DNA of 64,000 nucleotides from CAIWHR01 sp963813415 (GCA_963813415.1 CAWEYW010000005.1:186001-250000), one strand, 5' to 3'. Positions 16,097 to 25,201 are shown, counted from the stretch's first letter. Translations and numbers: made by a program. Notes: a model not told the origin generated them from the sequence alone.

Positions 16097-17199
16097 CAGA
16101 GCGAGGGGTAAAGGCGCCCGGGATTCATGATGCCCGCGGGATCGAACGTGGCCTTGAGGCGGCGGTGCACGTCGAGGAGTGCCGGCGGCAAGGTCTGAAA
16201 CACGTTCGCACGCGCATCGCGGGCACGGAACAGCGTGGCATGGCCGCCATGCGCGGACGCAAGCGTTCGCATCCGGGCCGCGTCGGTGCTGACACTGCCG
16301 GCGACCCAGCGCAGGGCGCCACCCCACTCGATCAGCTGCGGCTGATCGAGCTCGAAGTGCGGCGCCGTCGAACGCACCGACAGGCGCCACAACGCGCCCG
16401 CGTCCCGGAAGAAAGGCAGTGTCTGGTCACGTACCGCGCGCCAGAAGCCGGCGTCGTCGGCGAGCACCGTGCCGCCCAGCGCACGGGTTGCGGCCTCGAC
16501 CGCGGGCGCCGCGCCGGACAGACGCACGAAGAGCTGGCCGCCGTGGTGGCAGGTCGCGGACACCGGCAACGGCTTGCCGCCCCACGCGTTCATGTGCTGG
16601 ATCGCCGCGCCGGCAGCGAGGTCGAACACCAGAGTCGCCTGCGTGCGCGGCAACGGCAGGCACTTGAGCGAGACTTCGAGCAGCAACCCGAGCGTGCCCA
16701 TCGCGCCCGTCATCAGCCGCGACACGTCGAACCCGGCGACATTCTTCATGACCCGGCCGCCGAACGTCAGGTCGGTGCCCTGCCCGTCGAGAACGCGCAC
16801 GCCGAGGACGAGGTCGCGCACCGCACCCGCATAGGGCCGCCGCGGTCCCGAGAGGCCACTCGCGACAGCGCCACCGATGGTCGCGCCGGCAGCGAAATGC
16901 GGCGGCTCGAAGGCAAGCATCTGCCCCTGTCGGGCCATGATGTCCTCGAGCTCGGCGAGGGGCGTGCCGGCACGCACGGTGATCACGAGCTCGGTGGGAT
17001 CGTAGTCGATCACCCCGGCATAGGCGGTGGTATCGACGATCTCGCCGGCAGGCGGCTCGCCATAGAAGTCCTTGCTGCCCCCGCCGCGCAGGCGCAACGG
17101 CGTGCGCGATGCGGCCGCGGTGCGAATGCGCGCCTGCCAGGACTGCACGACGTCCTGCGCACCAGCGCTCACGCTCCCGGCGCTCAGCGCAATACTCAC
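16096..17199 (-). CDS. glcE: glycolate oxidase FAD-binding subunit GlcE
   Basis: 367 residues, shorter than GlcD, as usual for GlcE. It has a PCMH-type FAD-binding domain with RLRGGGSKDFYG at about 35 and the FEPPHF.AGATIGGAVASGLSGPRR stretch at about 95-120, and a C-terminal segment ending FDPAGIMNPGRLYP. The GTG start at 17199 overlaps the GST stop codon (GTGA), which decides it over the much longer open frame. Confidence 0.92.
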   Translation of the reverse strand: MSIALSAGSVSAGAQDVVQSWQARIRTAAASRTPLRLRGGGSKDFYGEPPAGEIVDTTAYAGVIDYDPTELVITVRAGTPLAELEDIMARQGQMLAFEPPHFAAGATIGGAVASGLSGPRRPYAGAVRDLVLGVRVLDGQGTDLTFGGRVMKNVAGFDVSRLMTGAMGTLGLLLEVSLKCLPLPRTQATLVFDLAAGAAIQHMNAWGGKPLPVSATCHHGGQLFVRLSGAAPAVEAATRALGGTVLADDAGFWRAVRDQTLPFFRDAGALWRLSVRSTAPHFELDQPQLIEWGGALRWVAGSVSTDAARMRTLASAHGGHATLFRARDARANVFQTLPPALLDVHRRLKATFDPAGIMNPGRLYPSL

Positions 17200-17882
17200 G
17201 AACGCTGACCCTGCGTCGCCGCGAGCTTGTCGCGATAGAGCACGCGTGGCTCGTCGGCTTCGACCACGACCGTCTCGGCGAGGGCGTCCTGCTCCCACTC
17301 GCGCAGGAATGGATGCGCGAGGACTGCCTGCAGGTAGGCGCCGGCGGCACCCGCGGGTGCGACCTGATACGTGCGAAAGCGATAGGCGACGGGCGCGAAG
17401 AACGCGTCCATCAGCGAGAACTCGCCGCACAGGTACGCACCGCCGCCGCCGAAGCGCTGCCGGGCCTCGTTCCAGAGCTCCACCACCCGATCGATGTCGG
17501 CCGCGAGGTCCGATGACCACGGGCGCACGTCGAGGCGCTCTTGAATGCACATGGTCATTTCGTCGCGCAACGCCCTGAAGCCGGAATGCATCTCGGCACA
17601 GGCGCAGCGGGCGAAGGCGCGCGCAGCGCGGTCGAGGGGCCACATCGCGGGATGGCGCTCGGCGAGATATTCCGCCATGGCCAGCGAGTCCCACACCACC
17701 ATGCCGTCGTCGTGCAGGCACGGGACGCGGGCGGACGGCGAGAAGGCGCGGTTGGCGGCGTTGTAGTACCCCACGAGCGGGACCATGACTTCCTTGAACG
17801 CCTCGCCGGAGAGCTTCACGGCCAGCCAGCCGCGCAGCGACCACGACGAATAGTTCTTGTTGCCGATGTACAGAGTGATCAT
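17196..17882 (-). CDS. glutathione S-transferase family protein
   Basis: 228 residues. An N-terminal thioredoxin-like domain begins ITLYIGNKNYSSWSLRGWL, with the conserved cis-Pro in ARVPCLHDDG and the WDSLAMAEYLAER segment, then an all-helical C-terminal domain. Its start overlaps the stop of the upstream flavoprotein gene (ATGA) and its stop overlaps the glcE start (GTGA), so it sits inside the oxidase transcript. GSTs are not a known glycolate oxidase subunit; a detoxification or repair role here is only a guess. Confidence 0.88.
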   Translation of the reverse strand: MITLYIGNKNYSSWSLRGWLAVKLSGEAFKEVMVPLVGYYNAANRAFSPSARVPCLHDDGMVVWDSLAMAEYLAERHPAMWPLDRAARAFARCACAEMHSGFRALRDEMTMCIQERLDVRPWSSDLAADIDRVVELWNEARQRFGGGGAYLCGEFSLMDAFFAPVAYRFRTYQVAPAGAAGAYLQAVLAHPFLREWEQDALAETVVVEADEPRVLYRDKLAATQGQRS

Positions 17883-19294
17883 GGCAGCGGGACCGTCTTG
17901 CCGGGATTGAGGATGTTGAGCGGATCGAGGGCGCGTTTCAGGGTGCGCATCACCTCGACCGCCTCGCCATGCTCCTGGACCAGCGCGTCGAGCTTGTGCA
18001 CGCCGATGCCGTGCTCGCCCGTGCAGGTGCCGCCCATGCGGATCGCGCGCTGCGATACACGCCTGGCGATGTCCTCGGCCTTGGCGCGCTCCTCCGGCCG
18101 GCCGGGATCGAACAGGACGACGAGATGGAAATTGCCGTCGCCCACGTGGCCGACGATCGGTGCGACGAGGCCGGACGCCGCGACGTCGGCCTTGGTTTCC
18201 ATGATGCAGTCGGCGAGGCGGGATATCGGCACGCAGGCATCCGTCGCGAACGCCTGCTTGCCCGGCGCGAGCGCCATGGCGGCGTAATAGGCAGCATGCC
18301 GCGCTTTCCACAGCCGCGATCGATCCTCGGCCTGCGTCGCCCATTCGAACGCACCGCCGCCGAATTCCGCGGTGATCGCCTGCATGTGCTCCGACTGCTC
18401 CTGCACCGACCGTGCGCTGCCGTGGAACTCGAAGAACAGGGTGGGACGCGGCGCGAAGCCCTCGAGCTTCGAGTAGCGGATGCACGCATCCATCTGCACG
18501 TCGTCGAGGAGCTCGATGCGCGCGACCGGAATGCCCGTCTGCATGGCCATGATCACGGCATTGACGGCGCCTTCCAGATCTTCGAACTGGCATACCGCCG
18601 CGGCCATCGCTTCCGGAACCCCATACAAACGCAGCTGCACTTCGGTGATGATGCCGAGCGTGCCTTCGGCCCCGACGAAGAGCCGCGTGAGGTCGTAGCC
18701 GGCGCTCGACTTGCGTGCGCGGCCGCCGGTGTGAATGAGCCGACCATCGGCCGTGACCACCGTCAGTCCCAGGACGTTCTCGCGCATCGTGCCGTAGCGC
18801 ACCGCGTTCGTTCCCGACGCGCGGGTCGAGGCCATGCCGCCGATCGTCGCGTTGGCGCCGGGATCGATGGGAAAGAAGAGTCCGCTGCCCTTGAGCTCGG
18901 CGTTGAGCTGCTCGCGCGTGACGCCTGCCTGCACGCGGCAGTCGAGATCCTCGGCGTTGACCTCGAGCACGCGATCCATCTGCGACAGATCGAGGGACAC
19001 GCCGCCATAGAGCGCCGCCACATGCCCTTCGAGGGACGTGCCGACGCCGAACGCGATGATCGGCACGCGGGCGGCATGGCACAGGCGCACGATGCCCACC
19101 ACCTCGTCATTGGTGTGCGGATACACCACCACGTCGGGCAGCGCCGCGTCGGCGAGGCCCTCGCCGTGACTGTGCTGGTCGCGCACCGCGCGCGTGGTCA
19201 CGGCCCGCTCGCCGTATTCGGCACTGAGGCACGTGATGAGATCGGCGAGCTCGCGCGCATCCGGTCGCGGGCGATGGGCGGGAGGAGCGTTCAT
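17879..19294 (-). CDS. FAD-linked oxidase, D-lactate dehydrogenase (cytochrome) type
   Basis: 471 residues of the GlcD/DLD flavoprotein family. FAD-binding motifs include FGVGTSLEGH (about 80), PGANATIGGMASTRASGT (about 145) and GAEGTLGIITE (about 215); the C-terminal FAD-oxidase domain has VGHVGDGNFH (about 385), GTCTGEHGIG (about 425) and the ending LDPLNILNPGK. This resembles eukaryotic/bacterial LDHD-type enzymes more than GlcD. It lies nine bases after glcD. It probably oxidises a D-2-hydroxy acid; the exact substrate is unknown. Confidence 0.88.
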   Translation of the reverse strand: MNAPPAHRPRPDARELADLITCLSAEYGERAVTTRAVRDQHSHGEGLADAALPDVVVYPHTNDEVVGIVRLCHAARVPIIAFGVGTSLEGHVAALYGGVSLDLSQMDRVLEVNAEDLDCRVQAGVTREQLNAELKGSGLFFPIDPGANATIGGMASTRASGTNAVRYGTMRENVLGLTVVTADGRLIHTGGRARKSSAGYDLTRLFVGAEGTLGIITEVQLRLYGVPEAMAAAVCQFEDLEGAVNAVIMAMQTGIPVARIELLDDVQMDACIRYSKLEGFAPRPTLFFEFHGSARSVQEQSEHMQAITAEFGGGAFEWATQAEDRSRLWKARHAAYYAAMALAPGKQAFATDACVPISRLADCIMETKADVAASGLVAPIVGHVGDGNFHLVVLFDPGRPEERAKAEDIARRVSQRAIRMGGTCTGEHGIGVHKLDALVQEHGEAVEVMRTLKRALDPLNILNPGKTVPLP

Positions 19295-19303
19295 GGAGAA
19301 CTC

Positions 19304-20758
19304 CTAGAAGCGCGGCAGCTCCGGGTGGGGAAGCTTGGCGTCGTGGACGTGCAGGCGGCCGAACTCGGCGCAGCGATGCAGCGTCGGCACGCCCTTGCCG
19401 GGATTGAGCAGGCCGGGTGGATCGAACGCGGCCTTGACGCCGAGGAAGCGCTCGAGCTCGGCCGGCTTGAACTGGTTGCACATCCCGCGCAGCTTCTCGA
19501 TGCCGACCCCATGCTCGCCGGTGATGGTGCCGCCGACTTCGATGCACAGGTCGAGGATATCGGCCCCGAACGCCTCGGCGCGCGCGAGCTCGTCCGCGAC
19601 ATTGGCATCGAACATGATCAGCGGATGGAGATTGCCGTCGCCGGCATGAAACACGTTGGCGCAGCGCAGCCGGTATTGCTGTGCAAGCTCGTCGATCCGC
19701 AGCAGGACCTGCGCCAGGGCGCGGCGCGGGATCGTGCCGTCCATGCAGAAGTAGTCGGGGGTCAACCGACCGATCGCCGGGAATGCGGCCTTGCGGCCCG
19801 ACCAGAACAGCAGGCGCTGCTTCTCGTCGGCCGAGATGCGAACGTCCGTGGCCCCTGCCGACGCCAGGACGCGCTCGATCTCGACGATCTCGGCCGCGAC
19901 CTCCTCCGGTGTGCCGTCGGCCTCGATGAGCAGCACGGCCTGCGCATCCAGCGGATAGTTCGCGTGCACGAACTGCTCGACTGCGCGCGTGGCGGGCTGG
20001 TCCATCATCTCCAGGCCCGCCGGCACGATGCCCGCCGCGATCACTGCCGCCACCGCATTGCCCGCCTTCGCCACGTCGTCGAACGCCGCCAGCGCAACCC
20101 GCGCGAGCTGCGGTTTCGGCGTGAGCTTCACGGTGATCTCCGTGATCACCGCGAGCATCCCTTCGGAGCCGTTCGCCAGCGCCAGCAGGTCATAGCCGGG
20201 GCTGTCCAGGGCGTCGCTGCCGAACTCGACCACGTCGCCATTGATGAGCACGCCGCGCACGCGCCGTACGTTGTGAACGGTCAGACCGTATTTGAGGCAG
20301 TGCACGCCGCCGGCGTTCTCGGCCACGTTGCCGCCGATCGTGCAGGCGATCTGCGACGACGGGTCCGGGGCGTAGTAAAGGCCGAGTGATGCGACGGCCT
20401 CGGAAATGGCGAGATTGCGCACACCGGGCTGAACCACCGCGGTGCGCGCGAGCGGGTCGATGGCGACGATGCGGCTGAACTTCGCCATCGACAGCAGCAC
20501 GCCTTCTGCATGTGGCATCGCGCCGCCGGAGAGGCTCGTGCCCGCGCCGCGCGCGACCACCGGGATGTTCGCCGTGTGGCAGGTGCGCAGGATCGCGACG
20601 ACCTGCGCTTCGGTCTCGGGCAGCGCCACGGCCGCCGGCTGGGTGCGATAGACGGAAAGGCCATCGCACTCGTAGGGCCGGGTCGCCTCGGCGCTGGTGA
20701 GCAGGGCTTCGGCAGGCAGGATGGCCGCGAGGCGGGCGCAGGTAATTGAATCGAGCAT
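19304..20758 (-). CDS. glcD: glycolate oxidase subunit GlcD
   Basis: 484 residues. The catalytic flavoprotein subunit of glycolate oxidase, converting glycolate to glyoxylate. FAD-binding motifs: ARGAGTSLSGGAMP (about 70), CTIGGNVAENAGGVHCLKYG (about 140), NGSEGMLAVITEI (about 200); C-terminal domain: NVFHAGDGNLHP (about 375) and GGTITGEHGVG (about 415). It is the first gene of the minus-strand run and is divergent from the TRAP receptor gene. No clear ribosome site precedes the ATG. Confidence 0.93.
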   Translation of the reverse strand: MLDSITCARLAAILPAEALLTSAEATRPYECDGLSVYRTQPAAVALPETEAQVVAILRTCHTANIPVVARGAGTSLSGGAMPHAEGVLLSMAKFSRIVAIDPLARTAVVQPGVRNLAISEAVASLGLYYAPDPSSQIACTIGGNVAENAGGVHCLKYGLTVHNVRRVRGVLINGDVVEFGSDALDSPGYDLLALANGSEGMLAVITEITVKLTPKPQLARVALAAFDDVAKAGNAVAAVIAAGIVPAGLEMMDQPATRAVEQFVHANYPLDAQAVLLIEADGTPEEVAAEIVEIERVLASAGATDVRISADEKQRLLFWSGRKAAFPAIGRLTPDYFCMDGTIPRRALAQVLLRIDELAQQYRLRCANVFHAGDGNLHPLIMFDANVADELARAEAFGADILDLCIEVGGTITGEHGVGIEKLRGMCNQFKPAELERFLGVKAAFDPPGLLNPGKGVPTLHRCAEFGRLHVHDAKLPHPELPRF

Positions 20759-20884
20759 GAAAAGGGGGAAACACGCAAGCGGTGGCGTGCAACGCCCGTC
20801 TCGATTATTTCACATCGCCACCCGTGGCGCTCCGCACCCTCCGGGCCAACGCCGGGAGCGGCCTGTAAACCGCGCCGCTGTCAT

Positions 20885-20915
20885 CCTGTACAGGGACACA
20901 ACCGTTCCTTAGAAT
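20885..20915 (+). promoter_or_regulatory. sigma70-like promoter with overlapping palindrome, upstream of dctP
   Basis: A -35-like TGTACA (20887-20892) is separated by 17 bases from a -10-like TAGAAT (20910-20915), giving a start near 20922 and a 40-base leader. The -35 lies inside a perfect ten-base palindrome CCTGTACAGG (20885-20894), a possible operator. Confidence 0.5.
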
Positions 20916-20962
20916 GCCTCGCCTTCGCGGTTGCCGCGCCCATTGCCCACAGGAGAATCACC

Positions 20963-21949
20963 ATGCGTCGCCAATCCCTGCTCATCGCGCTCGCCGCCGC
21001 GGCCGCATTGAGCGCGTTCATGCCCGTGGCCCCTGCCATCGCGCAGACCACCATGAAGATCAACATCTCCATTGCCCAGAATTCGCATCAGGGCGTTGCC
21101 ATCGATACCTTCGCGCGCGAGGTGGAGAAGCGCACCAACGGCCGCTACAAGATCCAGACGTTCTACTCCGGATCGATCGGGGGCGAGCGTGAATCCGTCG
21201 AGGCCGTGCAGCTCGGCACGCAGGAGCTCACGTTCACATCGACGGGGCCGGTGCCGAACTTCGTGCCGGAGGTCGCCATTCTCGACATCCCGTTCCTGTT
21301 TCGCGATTACGCCCATGCGCGCGCCGTGCTGGACGGTCCGATCGGCCAGGAGCTGCTGCAGAAGTTCCCGTCCAAGGGCATGGTGGCCCTGGCGTGGGGC
21401 GAGAACGGCTTCCGGCACATGACCAACAGCAAGCACGTGGTCAACACGCCGGACGACCTGAAGGGCCTCAAGATGCGCACCATGGAGAACCCGGTGCACA
21501 TCCAGGCGTACAAGGCGTTCGGGATCATCCCGACGCCGATGGCCTTCCCCGAAGTGTTCACGGCGCTCCAGCAAGGCACGGTGGATGGCCAGGAAAACCC
21601 GCTGTCCGTCATCACTGCAGCCAAGTTCGACCAGGTGCAGAAGTACCTGTCTCTCACGGGGCACGTGTACTCGCCCGCGCTGTTCCTGATGAACAAGGCG
21701 GCCTTCGACAAGCTCTCACCAGCCGACAAGCAGGCATTCCTCGACGCCGCCAAGGAAGGCGTCAAGGCCAACCGCGCGCGCGTGGACGAGGACGAGCGGA
21801 AGGCGGTGGCGGACCTGCGCTCCAAAGGCATGACCGTCACGGAGAATCTCGACAAGGCGCGGTTCCAGGCGGCGCTGGGGCCGACCTATGCCGAGTTCGG
21901 CAAGAAGTTCGGCCAGGCCAACATCGACCGCATCCGCAACTACAAGTAA
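20963..21949 (+). CDS. dctP: TRAP transporter solute-binding protein DctP
   Basis: 328 residues with a cleavable signal sequence (about 1-27, ending AIAQ) and a DctP fold. Conserved parts: FAREVEKRTNGRYKIQTFYSGSIGGERE, the ligand carboxylate-binding region LKGLKMRTMENPVHI with the family Arg, FPEVFTALQQGTVDGQENPL. It delivers an organic acid in the periplasm to DctQM encoded next. AGGAG is well placed before the ATG. A terminator after the gene separates it from dctQ, so the binding protein can be made in excess. Confidence 0.93.
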   Translation: MRRQSLLIALAAAAALSAFMPVAPAIAQTTMKINISIAQNSHQGVAIDTFAREVEKRTNGRYKIQTFYSGSIGGERESVEAVQLGTQELTFTSTGPVPNFVPEVAILDIPFLFRDYAHARAVLDGPIGQELLQKFPSKGMVALAWGENGFRHMTNSKHVVNTPDDLKGLKMRTMENPVHIQAYKAFGIIPTPMAFPEVFTALQQGTVDGQENPLSVITAAKFDQVQKYLSLTGHVYSPALFLMNKAAFDKLSPADKQAFLDAAKEGVKANRARVDEDERKAVADLRSKGMTVTENLDKARFQAALGPTYAEFGKKFGQANIDRIRNYK

Positions 21950-21974
21950 TCCGCCACGGTGCTCACGCAGCCCG

Positions 21975-22001
21975 AAGCCCCGGCCACGCGCCGGGGCTTT
22001 T
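21975..22001 (+). terminator. Rho-independent terminator between dctP and dctQ
   Basis: A ten-pair stem AAGCCCCGGC / GCCGGGGCTT with a five-base loop is followed by TTT. It lies 26 bases after the dctP stop. Confidence 0.75.
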
Positions 22002-22103
22002 CGCTGGTGCGACGGCACGATCTTCCGGCAGCAGCGGCCGCTATACTCACCGGTCACCTGCGACGCCGGCAGCGCGGCGCCACAGGATCACGCTTTCCTG
22101 CTC

Positions 22104-22152
22104 TGATCCCTGATCCCTGATCCCTGATCCCTGATCCCTGATCCCTGATCCC
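22104..22152 (+). repeat. seven perfect copies of the heptamer TGATCCC abutting the dctQ start
   Basis: The unit TGATCCC repeats seven times without a mismatch, followed by TGAG and the dctQ ATG at 22157. A -10-like TATACT is at 22042-22047, so the array would lie in the 5' untranslated region. There is no normal ribosome site between the array and the ATG. Every forward frame through the array is closed by TGA. Confidence 0.95.
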
Positions 22153-22156
22153 TGAG

Positions 22157-22651
22157 ATGCGCTCCGCCTTTCTTGCGCTCGAACGCCGCACCACCGCGCT
22201 GTCGATGTGGATCGCCTGCGCCATGCTCGTGATCGCGGCCTGTCTCGGCTTGTTTCAGATCATCGCGCGCTTCGTGCTGCAGCAGCCGGCCGAATGGAGC
22301 GAGGTGCTGATCCGGTTCGCGTTGATCTGGATGGTCTTCATGGGCGCGCCGGCGGCGTTCCGCCAGGGTGCCATGGTCTGTGTCGACCTCGTGCACCGGC
22401 TGGCGGGTCCGACGGCGAAGCGCGTGCTCGACTGGGTGACCGCATGCGCTTCGCTGGTGCTGATCGGCTTCATGATCCGGTACGGCTTCGATTATGCGTG
22501 GCGCGCCCGGGTGCAGACGATCAGCGGGCTCGAATCGTTCTCGATGACCTGGGCCTATCTCGCCGTTCCGGTGGGCGCCCTGTTTTGCGTGCTTGGCGTG
22601 GTCGCGTGTCTCATCGATCCGCGCCGCCACGAGCTCGAGACGGCGACCTGA
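22157..22651 (+). CDS. dctQ: TRAP transporter small membrane subunit DctQ
   Basis: 164 residues with four hydrophobic segments (about 15-38, 50-68, 90-112, 130-152), the DctQ topology, and the family-like EWSEVLIRFALIWMVFMGAP motif following TM1. It pairs with DctM to form the permease, whose gene begins 20 bases downstream. The start lies right at the end of a heptamer repeat array, which makes initiation unusual. Confidence 0.9.
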   Translation: MRSAFLALERRTTALSMWIACAMLVIAACLGLFQIIARFVLQQPAEWSEVLIRFALIWMVFMGAPAAFRQGAMVCVDLVHRLAGPTAKRVLDWVTACASLVLIGFMIRYGFDYAWRARVQTISGLESFSMTWAYLAVPVGALFCVLGVVACLIDPRRHELETAT

Positions 22652-22671
22652 CCGCGACCTGATTCCGCGCC

Positions 22672-23949
22672 ATGCCGATCCCCATGTTCCTGACGATGCT
22701 GCTGTGCTTTGCGCTCAGCATCTCGATCGCGGTGTCGATCGGCCTCGCCAGCATCGTCGGCGCGGTGAACGCGAACGTCAATCTGCTGACCATCGTCAAG
22801 GAGATGTTCGGCGCGCTCAACAAGTTTCCGCTGGCCGCCATTCCGTTCTTCATCCTGGCCGGCAACCTGATGGAGTCGGGCGGAATCTCCAACCGCCTGG
22901 TCGAGTTCGCAAAGTCCATCGTCGGCAACGTGCAGGGCGGCCTCTCGGCGACCTGCGTGCTGACCTGCATGATCTTCGCCGCCGTATCGGGCAGCAGCGT
23001 CGCGACGACCTTCGCGATCGGGTCGATCCTCATTCCCGCACTCGTGCGCCATGGCTATCCAGCGCCGTACGCGGCTGCACTGCAGGCGACGTCGGCCGAG
23101 CTTGGCGTCATCATCCCTCCGTCCATTCCGATGATCCTCTACGGCGTCTCCGCGGAGGTTTCCATCGGCGAGCTCTTCATCGCCGGCTTCGGCCCCGGGA
23201 TCCTGATCGGTCTCGCGCTGATGGCCTTCGTGCTGGTCTATGCGCGAATGAAAGGCTTCGGCAAACGCGACCGCGAAGGCCGGCTGCCCGTGCTCACGGC
23301 GACCCGCAAGGCAGCGTTCGCGCTGCTGATGCCGGTCATCATCCTCGGCGGCATCTACGGCGGCGTGTTCACGCCCACGGAGGCATCGGTCGCGGCGGTC
23401 TTCTATGCCCTCTTCGTGGGAGTGCTCGTGTATCGCGAGATTGCCGTGCGCGACCTGCCGGCGATCCTGCGCAAGAGCGTGCTCTCCTCGGCGGTGATCA
23501 TGTTCATCATCGCCAACGCGGGACTGTTCAGCTACCTCATCACCCGCGCCGGCATTCCCGACATGATCGGCGCGCTGCTGGTGGAATGGCTGAAGACCCC
23601 CACGATGTTCCTGCTTGGCGTGAACGTGGCGCTGTTCATCATCGGGATGTTCATCGAAACGTCGGCGTCGATCATCGTTCTCGCCCCGATCCTCGCGCCC
23701 GTCGCGCAGCACTTCGGCGTCGACCCGGTGCATTTCGGCACCATCATGGTGGTGAACCTCGCGCTCGGCATGATCACGCCTCCTTTCGGCGTGAACCTCT
23801 TCGCGGCGTGCACGGTCGCACGGCTATCGGTCGACAAGATCATCGCGCGCCTGCTGCCATTCGTCCTGGTCGTGCTGGCCTGCCTGATGATCATCACCTA
23901 CGTGCCGGTGCTCTCGCTCGGTCTGCGGGACCTCGTGTATCACCGCTAG
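22672..23949 (+). CDS. dctM: TRAP transporter large permease subunit DctM
   Basis: 425 residues, highly hydrophobic with about 12 membrane segments. DctM motifs include NKFPLAAIPFFILAGNLMESGGIS, AVSGSSVATTFAIGSI, ELGVIIPPSIPMILYG, TPTEASVAAVFYA and NLALGMITPPFGVNLF. It is the sodium-coupled transport subunit working with DctQ and DctP. The CoA-transferase gene follows 34 bases later. Confidence 0.95.
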   Translation: MPIPMFLTMLLCFALSISIAVSIGLASIVGAVNANVNLLTIVKEMFGALNKFPLAAIPFFILAGNLMESGGISNRLVEFAKSIVGNVQGGLSATCVLTCMIFAAVSGSSVATTFAIGSILIPALVRHGYPAPYAAALQATSAELGVIIPPSIPMILYGVSAEVSIGELFIAGFGPGILIGLALMAFVLVYARMKGFGKRDREGRLPVLTATRKAAFALLMPVIILGGIYGGVFTPTEASVAAVFYALFVGVLVYREIAVRDLPAILRKSVLSSAVIMFIIANAGLFSYLITRAGIPDMIGALLVEWLKTPTMFLLGVNVALFIIGMFIETSASIIVLAPILAPVAQHFGVDPVHFGTIMVVNLALGMITPPFGVNLFAACTVARLSVDKIIARLLPFVLVVLACLMIITYVPVLSLGLRDLVYHR

Positions 23950-23983
23950 ATCGCGCACGCCCGTCCGTTAGCCTGTGCCAATC

Positions 23984-25189
23984 ATGCCCGCCACGCCGCA
24001 CGATCGCCGTCCCCTCGCCGGCTTGCGGGTGCTCGAAATGGGCGCGCTCATCGCCGGGCCCTTCTGCACCAAGGTGCTCGCGGAGTTCGGCGCCGAGGTG
24101 ATCAAGATCGAGCCGCCAGGGCAGGGCGATCCGCTGCGCAAATGGCGGTACATGAAGGACGGCACCTCCCTCTGGTGGCACGTGCAGTCGCGCGGCAAGC
24201 AGTCGGTCACTCTCGACCTGCGCGAGCCGGAAGGGCAGCGCATCGCGCGCGAGCTCGCCCTCCGGTGCGACATCGTGGTGGAGAACTTCCGTCCCGGCAC
24301 GCTCGAGGGATGGGGCATGGCGTACGAAAGCCTAGCGCGCGAGCACCCCGGATTGATCATGGTGCGCATCTCGGGCTATGGCCAGAGCGGGCCGTATCGC
24401 GAGCGGCCGGGGTTCGGCGTCATCGGCGAGGCGATGGGCGGCCTGCGCTACGTCACCGGCACGCCCGATCGGCCGCCATCGCGCGTGGGCGTCTCCATCG
24501 GCGACACGCTCTCCGCGCTGTACGGCGTGATCGGGGCGATGATGGCGCTGGAAGCGCGCCGTACCACCGGCCGCGGGCAGGTGGTGGACGTGGCGCTCTA
24601 CGAGTCGGTGTTCTCCGTGATGGAGTCGCTGCTGCCCGAGTACGATGCCTTCGGCGCGATCCGCGAGCGCACCGGCTCGATCCTGCCGGGCATCGCGCCA
24701 ACCTCGGCGTACCGCTGCGCCGATGGCAGCTACGTGCTGATCGCTGCGAACGGCGACTCGATCTTTCGCCGCTTGTGCCAGGCGATGGACCGCGATGATC
24801 TCGCCGGCGATGCAGCGCTCGCGCACAACGACGGCCGCGCGGCGCGGCAGCAGTGGCTCGACGAGGAGATCGAGCGCTGGACGTCGGCACGGGCGCCCGA
24901 GGCCGTCCTGGCGGCGATGGAAGCCGCCAGCGTGCCTGCCTCGAAGATCTACTCGATCGCCGACATCGTGGCCGATCCACACTACGCCGCGCGGGCGATG
25001 ATCCGGCAGGTACAACTTGCCAATGGCGAAACGCTGAAGGTTCCCGGGGTCGTGCCGAAGCTCGGCGACACGCCCGGCGATTTCACCGGCGGCGGGCCAC
25101 GGCTCGGCGAGCACACGGATGCGGTGCTGCGCTCGCTCGGCTACGACGACGACGCCATCGGTGCGCTGCGGCAGCGCGGCGTCATCTGA
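23984..25189 (+). CDS. class III (CaiB/BaiF) acyl-CoA transferase
   Basis: 401 residues. N-terminal LAGLRVLEMGALIAGPFCTKVLAEFGAEVIKIEPP is the family nucleotide-binding start; KQSVTLDLREPEGQ, DIVVENFRPGTLEGWG and ISGYGQSGPY follow; the catalytic aspartate is in GQVVDVALYES. It moves CoA between carboxylic acids. The close position after the TRAP permease suggests that it activates the imported acid; substrate unknown. A GTG at 23975 could add three residues. Confidence 0.92.
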   Translation: MPATPHDRRPLAGLRVLEMGALIAGPFCTKVLAEFGAEVIKIEPPGQGDPLRKWRYMKDGTSLWWHVQSRGKQSVTLDLREPEGQRIARELALRCDIVVENFRPGTLEGWGMAYESLAREHPGLIMVRISGYGQSGPYRERPGFGVIGEAMGGLRYVTGTPDRPPSRVGVSIGDTLSALYGVIGAMMALEARRTTGRGQVVDVALYESVFSVMESLLPEYDAFGAIRERTGSILPGIAPTSAYRCADGSYVLIAANGDSIFRRLCQAMDRDDLAGDAALAHNDGRAARQQWLDEEIERWTSARAPEAVLAAMEAASVPASKIYSIADIVADPHYAARAMIRQVQLANGETLKVPGVVPKLGDTPGDFTGGGPRLGEHTDAVLRSLGYDDDAIGALRQRGVI

Positions 25190-25201
25190 ATCCGCTCCCG
25201 C

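Noticed and set aside
17969..20389. 806-codon plus-strand open frame opposite the two flavoprotein genes
   Set aside because: Both flavoproteins on the minus strand show complete FAD motifs; the antisense frame has no recognisable domain.
20885..20894. CCTGTACAGG palindrome read as a LexA box
   Set aside because: The CTGT and ACAG halves are adjacent without the eight-base spacer, and the downstream gene is a transporter.
22104..22152. heptamer array read as a CRISPR
   Set aside because: Units are seven bases, contiguous and without spacers; no cas genes nearby.
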